A stretch of DNA of 57,223 nucleotides. It comes from a candidate division WOR-1 bacterium RIFCSPLOWO2_02_FULL_46_20. Lineage in GTDB: Bacteria; Margulisbacteria; WOR-1; O2-12-FULL-45-9. The stretch is taken from assembly GCA_001771365.1 (NCBI GenBank), contig METP01000048.1:1-57223 (forward strand), written 5' to 3'. Of this stretch, positions 6,357 through 15,601 are shown piece after piece. Position numbers and translations under genes: made by a program. The first letter of the stretch is position 1, and the number at the start of each line of letters is the position of its first letter. The notes under the pieces are model-generated. The model ran no database searches. It was not told where the DNA came from and worked only from the letters and a program-made list of their open reading frames with translations.

Positions 6357-6782
6357 TTGTTTTTTATGCAGCCAAAAGGGGAGAGTAAAATAACTAAGCC
6401 AAAAATACTAATAATAGATGATGATGATGATTTAGTTGCGGCTATGAAGATGGTTTTGGAACATAATTCATACCAGGTTGTGTCGGCCTCTTCCGGGACC
6501 GAAGGGCTAATAAAAGCCAAGAACGGAAACCCTGATTTGGTTATTTTGGATGTAATGATGGAAACAAGTGACAGTGGTTTTGAAGTGGCGCGCAAGATAA
6601 GGGGAGAAGCGGGCATAGCAAAGGTGCCGATCTTAATGGTGACGGCGATCAAGGAAAAAACCGGTTTTGATTTTAGTAAAGAGGCGGGAGACAAGGCTTG
6701 GCTGCCGGTTGATAATTATTTGGAAAAGCCTATTCGTCCAGATGAGCTCGTGTCTAAGGTTGCCAAATTATTGAATAAATGA
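6357..6782 (+). CDS. Stand-alone response regulator (receiver domain)
   Basis: About 141 residues, a single CheY-like receiver. Acid pocket DDDDD (21-25), phospho-acceptor Asp65 (LVILDVMM), the switch Thr in MVTAIKE and the conserved Lys in YLEKPIRP are all present. It has no output domain. AAAGG lies 6 bases before the TTG at 6357 but 15 before the ATG at 6366, so I prefer TTG. It comes just before the copper-efflux genes. Whether it controls them is unknown, and no histidine kinase is in the window. Confidence 0.85.
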   Translation: MFFMQPKGESKITKPKILIIDDDDDLVAAMKMVLEHNSYQVVSASSGTEGLIKAKNGNPDLVILDVMMETSDSGFEVARKIRGEAGIAKVPILMVTAIKEKTGFDFSKEAGDKAWLPVDNYLEKPIRPDELVSKVAKLLNK

Positions 6783-6795
6783 GTAGGGATATGCT

Positions 6796-7128
6796 ATGAT
6801 AAGTTTAGTGAAAAAGTTATTAGCAATATTAATAATATCCTTAACAGTATTTAGCTGCAATGCAGCGTTGGCTAATTGTTGCGGTACAGCTTCTTCCTGT
6901 TGTGAGGGCAATCAGGCTTCCTGTCAGATTTCTCTGCCCGAAACGGCGGCAAGTTCCTTTAATCTAGAAGTTAAGCCTACGGTCTCAATTGCCTTTTTGC
7001 CTGCGATTAATGAACAACTTGAATTGGTCGATAATCTTAGAAAAACTGTCAGATTTTGTGATCTTCCGCCTCCGTTCCATCTTTTTGTTAACTTAACTAG
7101 TCAAATCCACGCTCCACCCGTTGCGTAA
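6796..7128 (+). CDS. Small secreted Cys-rich protein upstream of metal efflux genes
   Basis: A 110-residue protein with a signal peptide (hydrophobic 5-20, cleavage near ALA-N) followed by CCGTASSCCEGNQASC, five Cys in 16 residues. It ends in a proline-rich tail (DLPPPFHLFVN). Small secreted proteins with a PPP-containing tail are often seen just before CusCBA-type efflux genes, so it may bind or buffer metal in the periplasm. No known family is recognised with confidence. It lies 13 bases after the response regulator and 113 bases before the TolC-like gene. Confidence 0.5.
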   Translation: MISLVKKLLAILIISLTVFSCNAALANCCGTASSCCEGNQASCQISLPETAASSFNLEVKPTVSIAFLPAINEQLELVDNLRKTVRFCDLPPPFHLFVNLTSQIHAPPVA

Positions 7129-7241
7129 TCTTCCTGTTTCTACTTCATAAAGATTGGTTGAAAACTTGCGTGCGTAGTGTTATTCTTTCAGAAGGCAATA
7201 AAAAGGAAATCAAAGAATTAATTAATTTTTGGAGAATATAA

Positions 7242-8459
7242 ATGAAAAGATTTGGTGTTATTTTGTTGCTGGGCTTTTGGCTGTTGGGATTTGTTAAGCC
7301 GGTGTTCGCGCTGACGCTTGACGAAGCGGTCAGCCAGGCCAGGGAACACAATTCCGACCTCCTCTTTGCTCAAAAACAATGGGAATCAATAAGGGCAAAG
7401 GTTCCTCAAACTATTAGCCTGGCCGATCCCCGCGTCGGCGTGGAGTATGAACAAATTCCGTCTGGTTCGCGCAATCTCGAAGAGGGGATGAAAATGTATT
7501 CTTTTGAGCAAATGGTCATGTTTCCCGGAAAAATTTATGCCGAATGGCAGATGAGCGGAAAAGAAGCCGAAATGTTTTTCGCTCGCTACCAAGCGAAATT
7601 GAGAGAAATCATCAGCCAGGCCAAGGCCGCTTATTATGACTTATATTTGACTGATCGCTCAATTGCCGTTATGAATGAAGTTGCCGGTTTGTTGGATAAA
7701 ATTAAAAAGAGCGCCCAGGCAAAATATATGGTTGGGAGTGTTATGCAGATGGATGTCCTGCAGGCGAACATCGAATATCAATTAGTCAGCAATGACTTGC
7801 TGACCATGCGGCAGGAAAGAGGGGTTAAAGAAGCAAAATTAAAGGTGTTGCTTAGCCGAACAGATCATTCAACGATTGAAGTTGATCAGGATTTTTCTTT
7901 GCCCGCGACGATTGAGTCAGTGGAAAGATTAGAGAAAACGGCCAGCGCCAATCGGCCCGAATTGCTGGCCATGAAAGCCGAGCTGGAGATGAAGGATGCC
8001 GCCCACTTAAAATCAAAAATGGATTATTTTCCTGACACAATGCTGGGTGTCAAAAAACGGGTTGGAGATGGCTGGGATGCCATGTTCTCTTTTTCCCTTC
8101 CTCTATATTTCTGGAAACAAAGTTATGGGGTCAGTTCAATTGGGCTTGAACGCGAAGCCGCCAAGGCCGCTTTCTCTAACATGGAAAACATGACGCTCTG
8201 GGAAGTTAAAGAAGCTTATATTGCGGCGGACGCCGCGCGGCGAACTTATTTGCTTTACCAGGATAAAATTATTACTCAAAGCGAGCAAACCCTGAAGGCG
8301 GCTTTAAAAGCTTACCAGACCGGGACGGTCGATTTTCAGGCGCTTTTACTGGCAGAGAGAATGTATAAAGAAGCCAAGCTTAAGCTGTATGAGAACCAGG
8401 CGAACTATGGAAAGGCTCTGGCGGGGCTGGAGAGAATTATTGGCAAGGGGGTAAATTGA
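7242..8459 (+). CDS. Outer-membrane efflux protein, TolC/CusC family
   Basis: 405 residues: signal peptide to about FALTLDEAV, then the long coiled-coil helices of the TolC fold in two repeats, e.g. LREIISQAKAAYYDLYL and LWEVKEAYIAADAARRTYL. This protein forms the exit duct of a tripartite heavy-metal efflux pump. GGAG precedes the ATG. Only 1 base separates its stop from the adaptor gene start at 8461, and the RND pump follows, so the three are one operon of the CusCBA/CzcCBA type. Confidence 0.88.
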   Translation: MKRFGVILLLGFWLLGFVKPVFALTLDEAVSQAREHNSDLLFAQKQWESIRAKVPQTISLADPRVGVEYEQIPSGSRNLEEGMKMYSFEQMVMFPGKIYAEWQMSGKEAEMFFARYQAKLREIISQAKAAYYDLYLTDRSIAVMNEVAGLLDKIKKSAQAKYMVGSVMQMDVLQANIEYQLVSNDLLTMRQERGVKEAKLKVLLSRTDHSTIEVDQDFSLPATIESVERLEKTASANRPELLAMKAELEMKDAAHLKSKMDYFPDTMLGVKKRVGDGWDAMFSFSLPLYFWKQSYGVSSIGLEREAAKAAFSNMENMTLWEVKEAYIAADAARRTYLLYQDKIITQSEQTLKAALKAYQTGTVDFQALLLAERMYKEAKLKLYENQANYGKALAGLERIIGKGVN

Positions 8460-8460
8460 A

Positions 8461-9561
8461 ATGAAAAATCAGAAATCCGAATCCTCACCCCGTCCCTCGA
8501 CTCGCTTCGCTCGCTCGGGACACCCCTCTCCATCGAAGATGGAGAGGGGAATGAATTCTCCGCCGCAGGCGGAGAAGAAAGGGGTGAGGTGGGTTATTTT
8601 GCTTTGGGTTTTGGTCATTTTTGTTGCCGGCTGCGCCCCAACCCGGAAGACAGGTCATGAAGGCCATGAGCCGGGTAAGAAGATATTGTTTTACCGTAAT
8701 CCGATGAATCCGCAAATTACTTCACCCGTGTTCATGAAAGATTCAATGGGGATGGATTACGTGCCGGTTTATGAACAGGCCAAAGGAGCGGCAGAAGGTG
8801 AAATATCTATCAGTTCTGATGAGCAGAAGCTCATCGGAGTTAAAACCGAACGAGTGGGGCGGCGCCAACTTTATAAAGAGATTCGCACAGTTGGGACGGT
8901 GGCTTATGACCCGGAGCTTTACGTGGCGCAGGAGGAATATCTTGGCGCGCTTGGTTTGAGCGATGAAGCGCTTATTGAATCCGGCCAAAAAAGATTAATG
9001 ATATTGGGTTTGAATGATGAGCAGATCGGTAGGTTGCAGAAAGAGGGTAAAGCGCAGGAGAATCTTATTCTGCCTGAAGAAGAGACCTGGGTTTATATCA
9101 CGATCTATGAGAATGAACTGGGCTTGGTTAAGGCGGGCACACCGGTGGAAATTGACACGATTGCTTTCCCGGGTGAGGCCTTTTATGGGAAAATCGCGGC
9201 GGTTTCTCCGGTGCTGGATCCCATGACCAGATCAGCAAAAGCCAGAGCGGAAGTTCAAAATCCCGGCCAAAAATTAAAGCCGAATATGTACGCCAACGTG
9301 AAGATCAAGATTGATCTGGGCAGCCGGTTAGCGGTTGATGAAGAAGCGGTTATTAATACCGGTAAGCGAACCCTGGTGGTGGTGGCCAAAGGTTCCGGCA
9401 ATTATCTTAGCCGCGAGGTGAAGTTGGGACAGAAAGCTGATGGTTATTATGAAGTTTTGGGCGGGTTGAAAGAAGGAGAGATGGCCGTAACCACTGGTAA
9501 TTTTCTAATCGATTCGGAATCACGCTTAAAGTCTACTAGTGGTGGCGAACATCAGCATTAA
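8461..9561 (+). CDS. cusB: RND periplasmic adaptor (CusB-like) with heavy-metal-binding motif
   Basis: 366 residues. After an odd, basic N-terminus (residues 8-43, encoded by a palindromic repeat) come a hydrophobic segment and lipobox VAGC (Cys58). Then follow YRNPMNPQ ... KDSMGMDYVPVYE (78-105), the heavy-metal-binding domain seen in CusB-like adaptors, and the barrel-sandwich/beta-barrel core with PNMYANVKI. It links the RND pump to the outer-membrane duct and hands over Cu/Ag. The true start may be GTG 8584, preceded by GAGAAGAAAGGG, which would remove the repeat-encoded part and give a normal lipoprotein signal. Confidence 0.85.
   Translation: MKNQKSESSPRPSTRFARSGHPSPSKMERGMNSPPQAEKKGVRWVILLWVLVIFVAGCAPTRKTGHEGHEPGKKILFYRNPMNPQITSPVFMKDSMGMDYVPVYEQAKGAAEGEISISSDEQKLIGVKTERVGRRQLYKEIRTVGTVAYDPELYVAQEEYLGALGLSDEALIESGQKRLMILGLNDEQIGRLQKEGKAQENLILPEEETWVYITIYENELGLVKAGTPVEIDTIAFPGEAFYGKIAAVSPVLDPMTRSAKARAEVQNPGQKLKPNMYANVKIKIDLGSRLAVDEEAVINTGKRTLVVVAKGSGNYLSREVKLGQKADGYYEVLGGLKEGEMAVTTGNFLIDSESRLKSTSGGEHQH
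8483..8589. repeat. Palindromic repeat (CCTCACCCC type) at the start of cusB
   Basis: Outer arms CCTCACCCC (8483-8491) and GGGGTGAGG (8581-8589) are perfect complements. Inside are a perfect 12-bp stem, CCCCTCTCCATC (8523-8534) with GATGGAGAGGGG (8538-8549), and a perfect 8-bp stem, TCTCCGCC (8557-8564) with GGCGGAGA (8568-8575). The same outer arms occur in metH at 28388-28447. The 107-bp element is open in the cusB frame. Confidence 0.85.
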
Positions 9562-9564
9562 ATA

Positions 9565-12500
9565 ATGACGAAGCTAGTCGAATACATAATTGAGTTTTGC
9601 GCGAAGAACCGGCTGATAGTCCTTATCCTGGTCGGCGCTCTGACGCTGGGAGGGTTCTTTGCCCTGCGCCGCGTTCCCTTGGACGCTCTGCCGGACCTTT
9701 CTGACACGCAAGTTATTGTCTATTCCCAGTGGGACCGGTCCCCGGACATTATCGAGGACCAGGTAACTTACCCGATCATCACTTCACTCCTGGGCGCTCC
9801 CAAAGTCAAAGCGATCCGCGGGTTTTCTGACTTTGGCTTTTCCTATGTTTATGTAATCTTTGAAGATGGGACCGACATCTACTGGGCGCGCTCCCGCACC
9901 CTGGAATATTTAAACAAGATCGTTCCACTCCTTCCGGCGGGGGTCAAGACCGAATTAGGTCCGGATGCCACGGGCGTTGGTTGGATCTTCCAGTACGCAT
10001 TAGTTGATGAAACCGGCCAACATTCATTGGCTGATCTGCGCAGTTTCGAGGACTGGTACTTGCGCTATTATTTGCAATCCGTTCCCGGGGTGGCGGAGGT
10101 GGCTTCAGTCGGTGGTTTTGTCCGCCAGTATCAGGTCAATGTTGATCCTAGCGCTTTGCAAGCGTATAACATTCCCCTGATGCAGGTGGTTGAAAATATC
10201 CGTAAAAGCAACAATGATGTTGGCGGAAGATTGGTTGAATGGAGCGGGATAGAATATATGGTGCGGGGCCGCGGCTACATCAAAACCACGCAGGATATTG
10301 AAAAAATCGTCGTGGGCTCCGGCATGAATGGGGCGCCGGTCACGATTGGACAGCTTGGCCAGGTTACTTTGGGGCCGGAGATGAGGCGAGGCATTGCTGA
10401 ACTCAACGGCCAAGGGGAAGTGGCTGGCGGCATTGTGGTTATGCGCCACAAAGAGAACGCGCTGGATGTCATTAAGCGGATCAAGGCCAAGCTCAAAGAG
10501 ATCGAACCCGGGTTGCCTAAAGGGGTAAAGATCGTAACCACTTATGACCGCTCCGACTTGATCGAAGCCTCCATTGGTACCGTCCGCGACGCGCTTGTCC
10601 AGGAATTAATTATTGTCAGCTTAATGCTGATTTTCTTTTTATGGCATCTCCCTTCGGCCCTGATCCCTATCATCGGGTTGCCCATCGCGGTGCTGATCGC
10701 CTTCATTCCCATGAACTGGATGGGACTAACATCAAATATTATGTCGCTGGGCGGAATTGTGGTCGCCATCGGCGACATGGTGGACGCTTCGATCGTGCTG
10801 GTCGAGAATGTCCATAAAAGATTGGATGAATGGGCGAAGGGTTTGCGGAAAGGAACTCGTGAAAGCATTATGATCGGCGCGATGAAAGAGGTCGGCCCGC
10901 CGATCTTTACTTCACTCTTGGTTATGGCGATCGCTTTTATGCCGGTTTTTATGCTCGAGGCGCAGGAAGGGCGCCTTTTTAAGCCTCTGGCTTTCACCAA
11001 AAATTATTCTATTTTCTTTGCGGCGCTGCTGGCGATAACCTTGATTCCGGCGCTGATCATGATCTTTGTCCGCGGGAAGATAATCTCCGAAGATAAACAT
11101 CCGGTCAGTCAATTTTTGATCCGGCTTTATCGTCCAGTTGCCCTCTGGTCGATCAAGCACCGGAATCTGGTGGTAATAGGAGCGCTGGCCGGCATTCTGA
11201 TAACCGTGCCGATATTTTTAAAAATGGGTTCGGAATTTATGCCTCCTCTTTATGAGGGGAGCATTCTTTATATGCCGACGACACTGCCGGGGTTGTCGGT
11301 GACCGAAGCCTCCAGGCTGCTGCAGATTCAAGATAAGGTCTTAAAGTCTTTCCCTGAAGTGAATAGCGTTTTTGGCAAGGCGGGGAGGGCCGCGACATCG
11401 ACAGACCCAGCTCCTTTCTCCATGATGGAGACAACGGTGATCTTAAAAGATAAAAAACTTTGGCGCCGCGGGATGACCTACGAAAAACTTGTCGACGAAA
11501 TGGATAAAAAAATGAAAATTCCGGGAGTATCTAACGCCTGGACCATGCCCATCAAAGCCAGGAACGACATGTTGACGACTGGAGTGCGCACGCCAGTGGG
11601 TATCAAGGTCTATGGTTCCAATCTTGAAGAAATTGAACGCCTTGGTATGCAGCTGGAACAGGTTTTGAAAGAGGTCCCCGGAACGCGCAATGTCTTTGCG
11701 GAACGCGTGGCGGGCGGCTATTTCGTGGATTTTGATCTTAAGCGCGATCAGTTAGCGCGCTACGGCTTGACGGTTGACGACGCCAACATGATCGTTATGT
11801 CGGCTATCGGCGGTGAAAATGTTTCAACCGTCATCGCCGGCCGGGAGCGTTATCCGATCAACGTCCGCTACGCCCGGGAACTGCGGGGTGAGATCGACGA
11901 TTTGAGGCGGGTGTTGGTCCCCGTCATGAACGGGGCGCAAATCCCGATTTCCGAGATCGCGGACATTAATATCCGTTATGGCCCCGCTATGATCCGGGAC
12001 GAGAACGGACTGCTGGCCGGTTATGTTTATGTGGATATTGTCGGCCGCGACGTCGGGGGATATGTTAATGATGCCAAGAGAGCGGTGAGAGATAAAGTGA
12101 AATTACCTACAGGATATTCACTGGCCTGGTCCGGCCAGTATGAGTCGATGCAAAGGGTCGCTGACCGATTGAAACTCTTTGTCCCTTTAACTCTTTTCGT
12201 CATTTTCATCTTGTATTTCTTTACATTCGGCTCCATCATTGAAACCCTGATTATTATGCTTTCGGTCCCTTTTGCCCTGGTTGGCGGCATCTGGTATATA
12301 TATCTCTTGGGATACAATATGAGCATTGCGGTTTGGGTGGGGTTGATTGCCCTGGCGGGGGTGGCGGCGGAGACCGGCTCGATTATGATTGTTTACCTTG
12401 ATGAATCGTACGCCAGGCGTAAAGCAGAAGGAAAAATGAACAATCTGGCCGACCTTTACGAGGCGGTAATGGAGGGCGCTGTCCAGCGCCTGCGGCCGAA

Positions 12501-12699
12501 GCTGATGACGGTGGGGGCTAATATCTTCGGACTTATGCCGGTGATGCTGGCTGTGGGGATCGGTTCGGACGTGATGAAACGGATCGCCGCGCCGCTGATC
12601 GGCGGGCTGGTCTCCTCGACGATCTTGACGTTGGTCGTCCTGCCGGCGATCTATACCATCTGGAAAAACAAAACTGAAGTGCGAGGAGGTGAAGAATGA
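9565..12699 (+). CDS. cusA: Heavy-metal RND efflux pump, CusA/CzcA family (Cu/Ag-type)
   Basis: 1044 residues, the usual length for this family, with 12 predicted membrane helices in the 1+5+1+5 layout and two large periplasmic loops. Family signatures are visible: [14 protein letters not shown] near the start, [25 protein letters not shown] in helix 4 with its acidic proton-relay residues, and the porter stretch [21 protein letters not shown]. The last is typical of the monovalent-cation (Cu+/Ag+) branch. It exports metal from periplasm or cytosol by proton exchange. It starts 3 bases after cusB and overlaps the YHS gene by 4 (ATGA). Confidence 0.92.
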   Translation: MTKLVEYIIEFCAKNRLIVLILVGALTLGGFFALRRVPLDALPDLSDTQVIVYSQWDRSPDIIEDQVTYPIITSLLGAPKVKAIRGFSDFGFSYVYVIFEDGTDIYWARSRTLEYLNKIVPLLPAGVKTELGPDATGVGWIFQYALVDETGQHSLADLRSFEDWYLRYYLQSVPGVAEVASVGGFVRQYQVNVDPSALQAYNIPLMQVVENIRKSNNDVGGRLVEWSGIEYMVRGRGYIKTTQDIEKIVVGSGMNGAPVTIGQLGQVTLGPEMRRGIAELNGQGEVAGGIVVMRHKENALDVIKRIKAKLKEIEPGLPKGVKIVTTYDRSDLIEASIGTVRDALVQELIIVSLMLIFFLWHLPSALIPIIGLPIAVLIAFIPMNWMGLTSNIMSLGGIVVAIGDMVDASIVLVENVHKRLDEWAKGLRKGTRESIMIGAMKEVGPPIFTSLLVMAIAFMPVFMLEAQEGRLFKPLAFTKNYSIFFAALLAITLIPALIMIFVRGKIISEDKHPVSQFLIRLYRPVALWSIKHRNLVVIGALAGILITVPIFLKMGSEFMPPLYEGSILYMPTTLPGLSVTEASRLLQIQDKVLKSFPEVNSVFGKAGRAATSTDPAPFSMMETTVILKDKKLWRRGMTYEKLVDEMDKKMKIPGVSNAWTMPIKARNDMLTTGVRTPVGIKVYGSNLEEIERLGMQLEQVLKEVPGTRNVFAERVAGGYFVDFDLKRDQLARYGLTVDDANMIVMSAIGGENVSTVIAGRERYPINVRYARELRGEIDDLRRVLVPVMNGAQIPISEIADINIRYGPAMIRDENGLLAGYVYVDIVGRDVGGYVNDAKRAVRDKVKLPTGYSLAWSGQYESMQRVADRLKLFVPLTLFVIFILYFFTFGSIIETLIIMLSVPFALVGGIWYIYLLGYNMSIAVWVGLIALAGVAAETGSIMIVYLDESYARRKAEGKMNNLADLYEAVMEGAVQRLRPKLMTVGANIFGLMPVMLAVGIGSDVMKRIAAPLIGGLVSSTILTLVVLPAIYTIWKNKTEVRGGEE

Positions 12700-12977
12700 G
12701 AAATTTGCTTATTATTTTAATAGCGGGAATATTGTTGAGCGGATTAGCCTGGTACTTTATTGGTGGACACACAAACCAGCCGGCAACCATGCAAACGCAA
12801 AGTGAAATGTCTGGAGCGGCCGGGTCAGCAGGGACTGTAACCTGTCCGGTTACCGGGGGAAAAATTGAAGCGGCTAAGGCCTATGCCAAAACTGTTTATA
12901 AGGGGAAAACCTATTATTTCTGCTGTGCCGGCTGTCCGGAAGAGTTTAAGAAAAACCCGGAGAAATACGCTAAATGA
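12696..12977 (+). CDS. Membrane-anchored YHS-domain metal-binding protein
   Basis: 93 residues: N-terminal membrane helix (3-22), a flexible linker, then a YHS domain with TCPVTGGKI (Cys50) and [17 protein letters not shown] (Cys76, Cys77, Cys80). YHS domains bind copper or other soft metals and are often found with Cu ATPases and RND pumps. Here it is translationally coupled to cusA, so it probably collects or delivers Cu at the periplasmic face. Orientation (anchored, domain outside) is inferred from the single helix. Confidence 0.85.
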   Translation: MRNLLIILIAGILLSGLAWYFIGGHTNQPATMQTQSEMSGAAGSAGTVTCPVTGGKIEAAKAYAKTVYKGKTYYFCCAGCPEEFKKNPEKYAK

Positions 12978-12991
12978 AGGGGAATTAAGAA

Positions 12992-13402
12992 ATGAAAAAA
13001 ACTATTTGCGGGATATTTATTGCGTTGCTCATGACCGCGGCCGGCTGGGCGGTGGATGTGACCAGAGAAGTTTCAATTATTGCCAGGCAATTTAACTTTC
13101 TGCCGGGTAAAATTGAAGTTGTCAAAGGGGTCCCCGTGAGGCTTTACCTGACAAGCTTGGATGTTACCCATGGCCTCTATATCGATAAGTTTAAGATCAA
13201 CCAGAAAATGGAAAAGGGTAAACTAACAGTTGTGGATTTTATCCCCGACGAAGCCGGGGAATATGAATTTAAATGTTCAAATTTCTGCGGGCTCGGGCAT
13301 GGCGGTATGAAGGGAGAACTGGTGGTGATTGAGCCGATGTCAGCAATGCCTAAAATGCCGGGGATGGAGGAAATGCAGCACAATATGCCAATGCATCATT
13401 GA
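12992..13402 (+). CDS. Secreted cupredoxin with a complete CuA site
   Basis: 136 residues, signal peptide to about GWAVD, one cupredoxin domain. The dinuclear CuA ligands are all present: His60 (DVTHGL), then Cys95, Cys99, His103 and Met106 in CSNFCGLGHGGM. The C-terminal 20 residues are rich in Met and His (MPKMPGMEEMQHNMPMHH), like copper-storage or chaperone tails. Such free CuA domains resemble the soluble part of cytochrome oxidase subunit II or nitrous-oxide reductase. No oxidase with a docking role is adjacent, and the subunit II at 2791 has lost its own CuA. Electron carrier or copper buffer are the two readings. Confidence 0.85.
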   Translation: MKKTICGIFIALLMTAAGWAVDVTREVSIIARQFNFLPGKIEVVKGVPVRLYLTSLDVTHGLYIDKFKINQKMEKGKLTVVDFIPDEAGEYEFKCSNFCGLGHGGMKGELVVIEPMSAMPKMPGMEEMQHNMPMHH

Positions 13403-13432
13403 AGCTGGTGAATAGAAAAGAGGGGATAATAC

Positions 13433-13765
13433 GTGATTGAAATGTTTCATGATATTATTGGGTGGACGACTTTTGTTTTGAATATAATTGGCGCGCTCAT
13501 TACGATTTGGGGGATTCTTTTAGCATTGCTTGAGTTTTTAGGAAAGGAGATTTTTAACCGCAAAGAAGCGATTGAGCTGAATGAAACCATTCGCTTGAAG
13601 CTGGGCAGTTATTTGGTACTGGCTCTTGAATTTTTTATTGCCAGCGATATCATAAAGACGGTAATTACTCCTACCTGGGAAAGCTTGGGAATTTTAGGGG
13701 TGATCGTTGCGGTAAGGACGGTGTTAAGTTATTTCTTGACTAAAGAACTGGAAAAGAAGCATTAA
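13433..13765 (+). CDS. DUF1622 family membrane protein
   Basis: 110 residues with three predicted helices. The segments IGALITIWGILLALLEF, LKLGSYLVLALEFFIASDI and GVIVAVRTVLSYFLTKELE are typical of DUF1622 (COG4828), whose function is unknown. GTG start at 13433, with AGAGGGG 7 bases upstream. It is the last gene of the copper-efflux run, 30 bases after the cupredoxin. Confidence 0.85.
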   Translation: MIEMFHDIIGWTTFVLNIIGALITIWGILLALLEFLGKEIFNRKEAIELNETIRLKLGSYLVLALEFFIASDIIKTVITPTWESLGILGVIVAVRTVLSYFLTKELEKKH

Positions 13766-13795
13766 GAAAGGAATAAAAAAGTGAAACATTTGTTA

Positions 13796-13826
13796 ATATC
13801 AACCAGAAAATTGAGAAAGGGAAAAT
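13796..13826 (+). pseudogene. Possible relic of a second cupredoxin copy
   Basis: The sequence ATCAACCAGAAAATTGAGAA and the bases after it closely match ATCAACCAGAAAATGGAAAA in the cupredoxin gene (from about 13195). In frame they read INQKIEKGK, against INQKMEKGK in the intact protein. The match stops after about 30 bases and runs into a hairpin repeat. It looks like a partial duplication or the scar of one. Chance cannot be excluded at this length. Confidence 0.4.
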
Positions 13827-13839
13827 GGGGCGAGAGGTG

Positions 13840-13877
13840 ACTACCCACCCCACCGCTTGTGGTGGGGAGTTAGGTAA
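13840..13877. repeat. Hairpin repeat in the gap before the ArsB-like permease gene
   Basis: ACCCCACC-gcttgt-GGTGGGG forms a strong stem, widened by partly paired flanks (CTACCC on the left, TTAGGTA on the right). There is no T-run after it, so it is a poor candidate for a terminator and more likely a dispersed palindromic element. The rest of the 132-base gap holds only the cupredoxin relic. Confidence 0.5.
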
Positions 13878-13897
13878 TTGAGAAGCAGTAAACAAAA

Positions 13898-15175
13898 ATG
13901 ATTAGCGCTAAGCTCGTTTCTTTGCTGATTTTCGTTTCGGCCTACGCCTTGTTCGTTTTCTTTCCCAGGAAAAGGATGCAGGTCGCTGTCATTGGGGCGG
14001 CGGCGTTGATTTTGACCGGGGTCCTTTCTGTCCCGGAAGCATTTTTAGCGATAAATTGGAATGTCATGGGGATCTTTGTGGGGACACTGGTGGTGGCGGA
14101 TATTTTTATGGTCAGCCGTGTTCCGGCGTATCTGGCGGAAATCATTGTGGACCGGGCCAGGAATACCGCTTGGGCGGTTTTACTGATCTGCGTTCTGACC
14201 GGGTTTATTTCCGCTTTTGTTGAGAACGTGGCCACGGTTCTAATTGTCGCCCCCATTGCTTTCGCGCTGGCAAAAAAACTTAAAATTAATCCCACCGCCA
14301 TGATGATCGGGATCGCCGTTTCCAGCAATCTGCAGGGAGTTGCCACCTTAATCGGCGATCCTCCGAGCATGCTTTTGGGCGGATTTGCTAAAATGAATTT
14401 TATGGATTTCTTCTTTTATCAGGGCAGGCCCAGCATTTTCTTTGCCGTGGAACTGGGCGCGATCTGCTCGTTTCTGGTTTTATATTTTATCTATCGGAAA
14501 CACCGGGAAAAGACGCAACTCCTGCGGGTGGAGAAAGTGAAATCCTGGATCCCCACCATCATTCTGGTCAGCTTAATCTTTTTGCTGGCGCTGAGTTCAT
14601 TCATAGACACGGGGTTTTCTTATACTGCCGGGCTGCTCTGTATGATATTCGGCGGAATTTCTCTGGTCTGGGCGAAGGCGCACAGCAATAAGTCTCTCTT
14701 CGAGAGTCTGAAACCGCTGGATTGGGAAACGACGCTTTTCCTGATGGGAGTCTTTATTCTGGTCGGAAGCATTACTTCAACGGGCTGGATTGCGGTGATT
14801 TCTGACTTACTGGCCGGGATGGTCGGAGGGAACATCTTTTTCGGCTATATAACAATCGTTTTTATTTCAATTATTCTTTCGGCTTTTATTGACAATGTTC
14901 CCTTTCTGGTCGCCATGCTGCCGGTGGCAATGTCGATGTCGGAAAAATTGAGCGTTAGTCCATCTCTTTTCCTGTTTGGTTTGCTCATCGGGGCCAGCCT
15001 GGGCGGGAACATTACTCCGATTGGCGCATCGGCCAACATCGTTGCCTGCGGTTTACTGAAAAAAGAAGGTTACGAAGTTAAATTCGGGGAATTTGCTAAA
15101 ATCGGCCTCCCTTTCACGCTGGTCGCGGTCGTCGCGGCCTCTTCATTTATCTGGTTTGTCTGGGGAGTCAGATGA
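13898..15175 (+). CDS. ArsB/NhaD-type ion permease
   Basis: 425 residues with about 11 membrane helices in two homologous halves. Conserved hairpin motifs are visible: SAFVENVATVLIVAP in the first half, SNLQGVATLIGDPPS next to it, and SAFIDNVPFLVAMLP plus GASLGGNITPIGASANIV in the second. The family covers ArsB arsenite pumps, NhaD Na+/H+ antiporters and related anion permeases. The substrate cannot be told from sequence. It overlaps the next Rrf2 gene by ATGA, so that regulator may control it. No arsC or arsR is nearby. Confidence 0.8.
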   Translation: MISAKLVSLLIFVSAYALFVFFPRKRMQVAVIGAAALILTGVLSVPEAFLAINWNVMGIFVGTLVVADIFMVSRVPAYLAEIIVDRARNTAWAVLLICVLTGFISAFVENVATVLIVAPIAFALAKKLKINPTAMMIGIAVSSNLQGVATLIGDPPSMLLGGFAKMNFMDFFFYQGRPSIFFAVELGAICSFLVLYFIYRKHREKTQLLRVEKVKSWIPTIILVSLIFLLALSSFIDTGFSYTAGLLCMIFGGISLVWAKAHSNKSLFESLKPLDWETTLFLMGVFILVGSITSTGWIAVISDLLAGMVGGNIFFGYITIVFISIILSAFIDNVPFLVAMLPVAMSMSEKLSVSPSLFLFGLLIGASLGGNITPIGASANIVACGLLKKEGYEVKFGEFAKIGLPFTLVAVVAASSFIWFVWGVR

Positions 15176-15588
15176 AATTTTCGATTAAAGTTCAATATGG
15201 TTTGCAGGCCATGTTGGATTTGGCGATAAAGTTTGGAGCCGGGCCGGTGCAAATAGCTGAAATTGCTAAAAACCAAAAGATTCCGGTTCGTTACCTCGAG
15301 CAGCTTATGCTTATTTTGAAGCGGAGGGGGCTGGTGGTCAGCTCACGAGGTAAGCATGGGGGCTATACAATAGTAAAGCATCCCAGTGATATTACGGTTC
15401 TGGAAATTATTGAAACTTTTGACGGGCCAATTGAGTTAACCAGCAAAAAGATGAAGATTATCCCCTTTTTGTATGAGATCTTTGAGAATATTCAAAAAGA
15501 TATTAATAAAGATTTGGCCGGCCTAACTTTAGAGGACCTGGTTTTTAAGAAAAGACAGAAAGAACGCTCTTATATTTACAATATTTAA
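15172..15588 (+). CDS. Rrf2-family regulator without cysteines
   Basis: 138 residues. N-terminal winged helix with VQIAEIAKNQKIPVRYLEQLM and wing SSRGKHGGYTIVK, typical of Rrf2/IscR. The cluster-binding loop is missing: the protein contains no Cys at all, and the region reads ELTSKKMKIIPFLYEIFENI. It therefore cannot ligate an Fe-S cluster in the IscR/NsrR manner and probably senses something else, as the cysteine regulator CymR does. It is coupled to the permease by ATGA. Confidence 0.85.
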   Translation: MKFSIKVQYGLQAMLDLAIKFGAGPVQIAEIAKNQKIPVRYLEQLMLILKRRGLVVSSRGKHGGYTIVKHPSDITVLEIIETFDGPIELTSKKMKIIPFLYEIFENIQKDINKDLAGLTLEDLVFKKRQKERSYIYNI

Positions 15589-15601
15589 AGATCGAAAAAC
15601 C

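Noticed and set aside
6357-6365. ATG at 6366 as start of the response regulator
   Set aside because: The AAAGG site is 15 bases from it but 6 from the TTG at 6357. The choice stays somewhat uncertain and does not affect the domain.
13840-13877. Hairpin as an intrinsic terminator
   Set aside because: There is no T-run after the stem. I also found no convincing stem-plus-T-run terminator elsewhere in the window; several gene ends are overlapped by converging genes instead.
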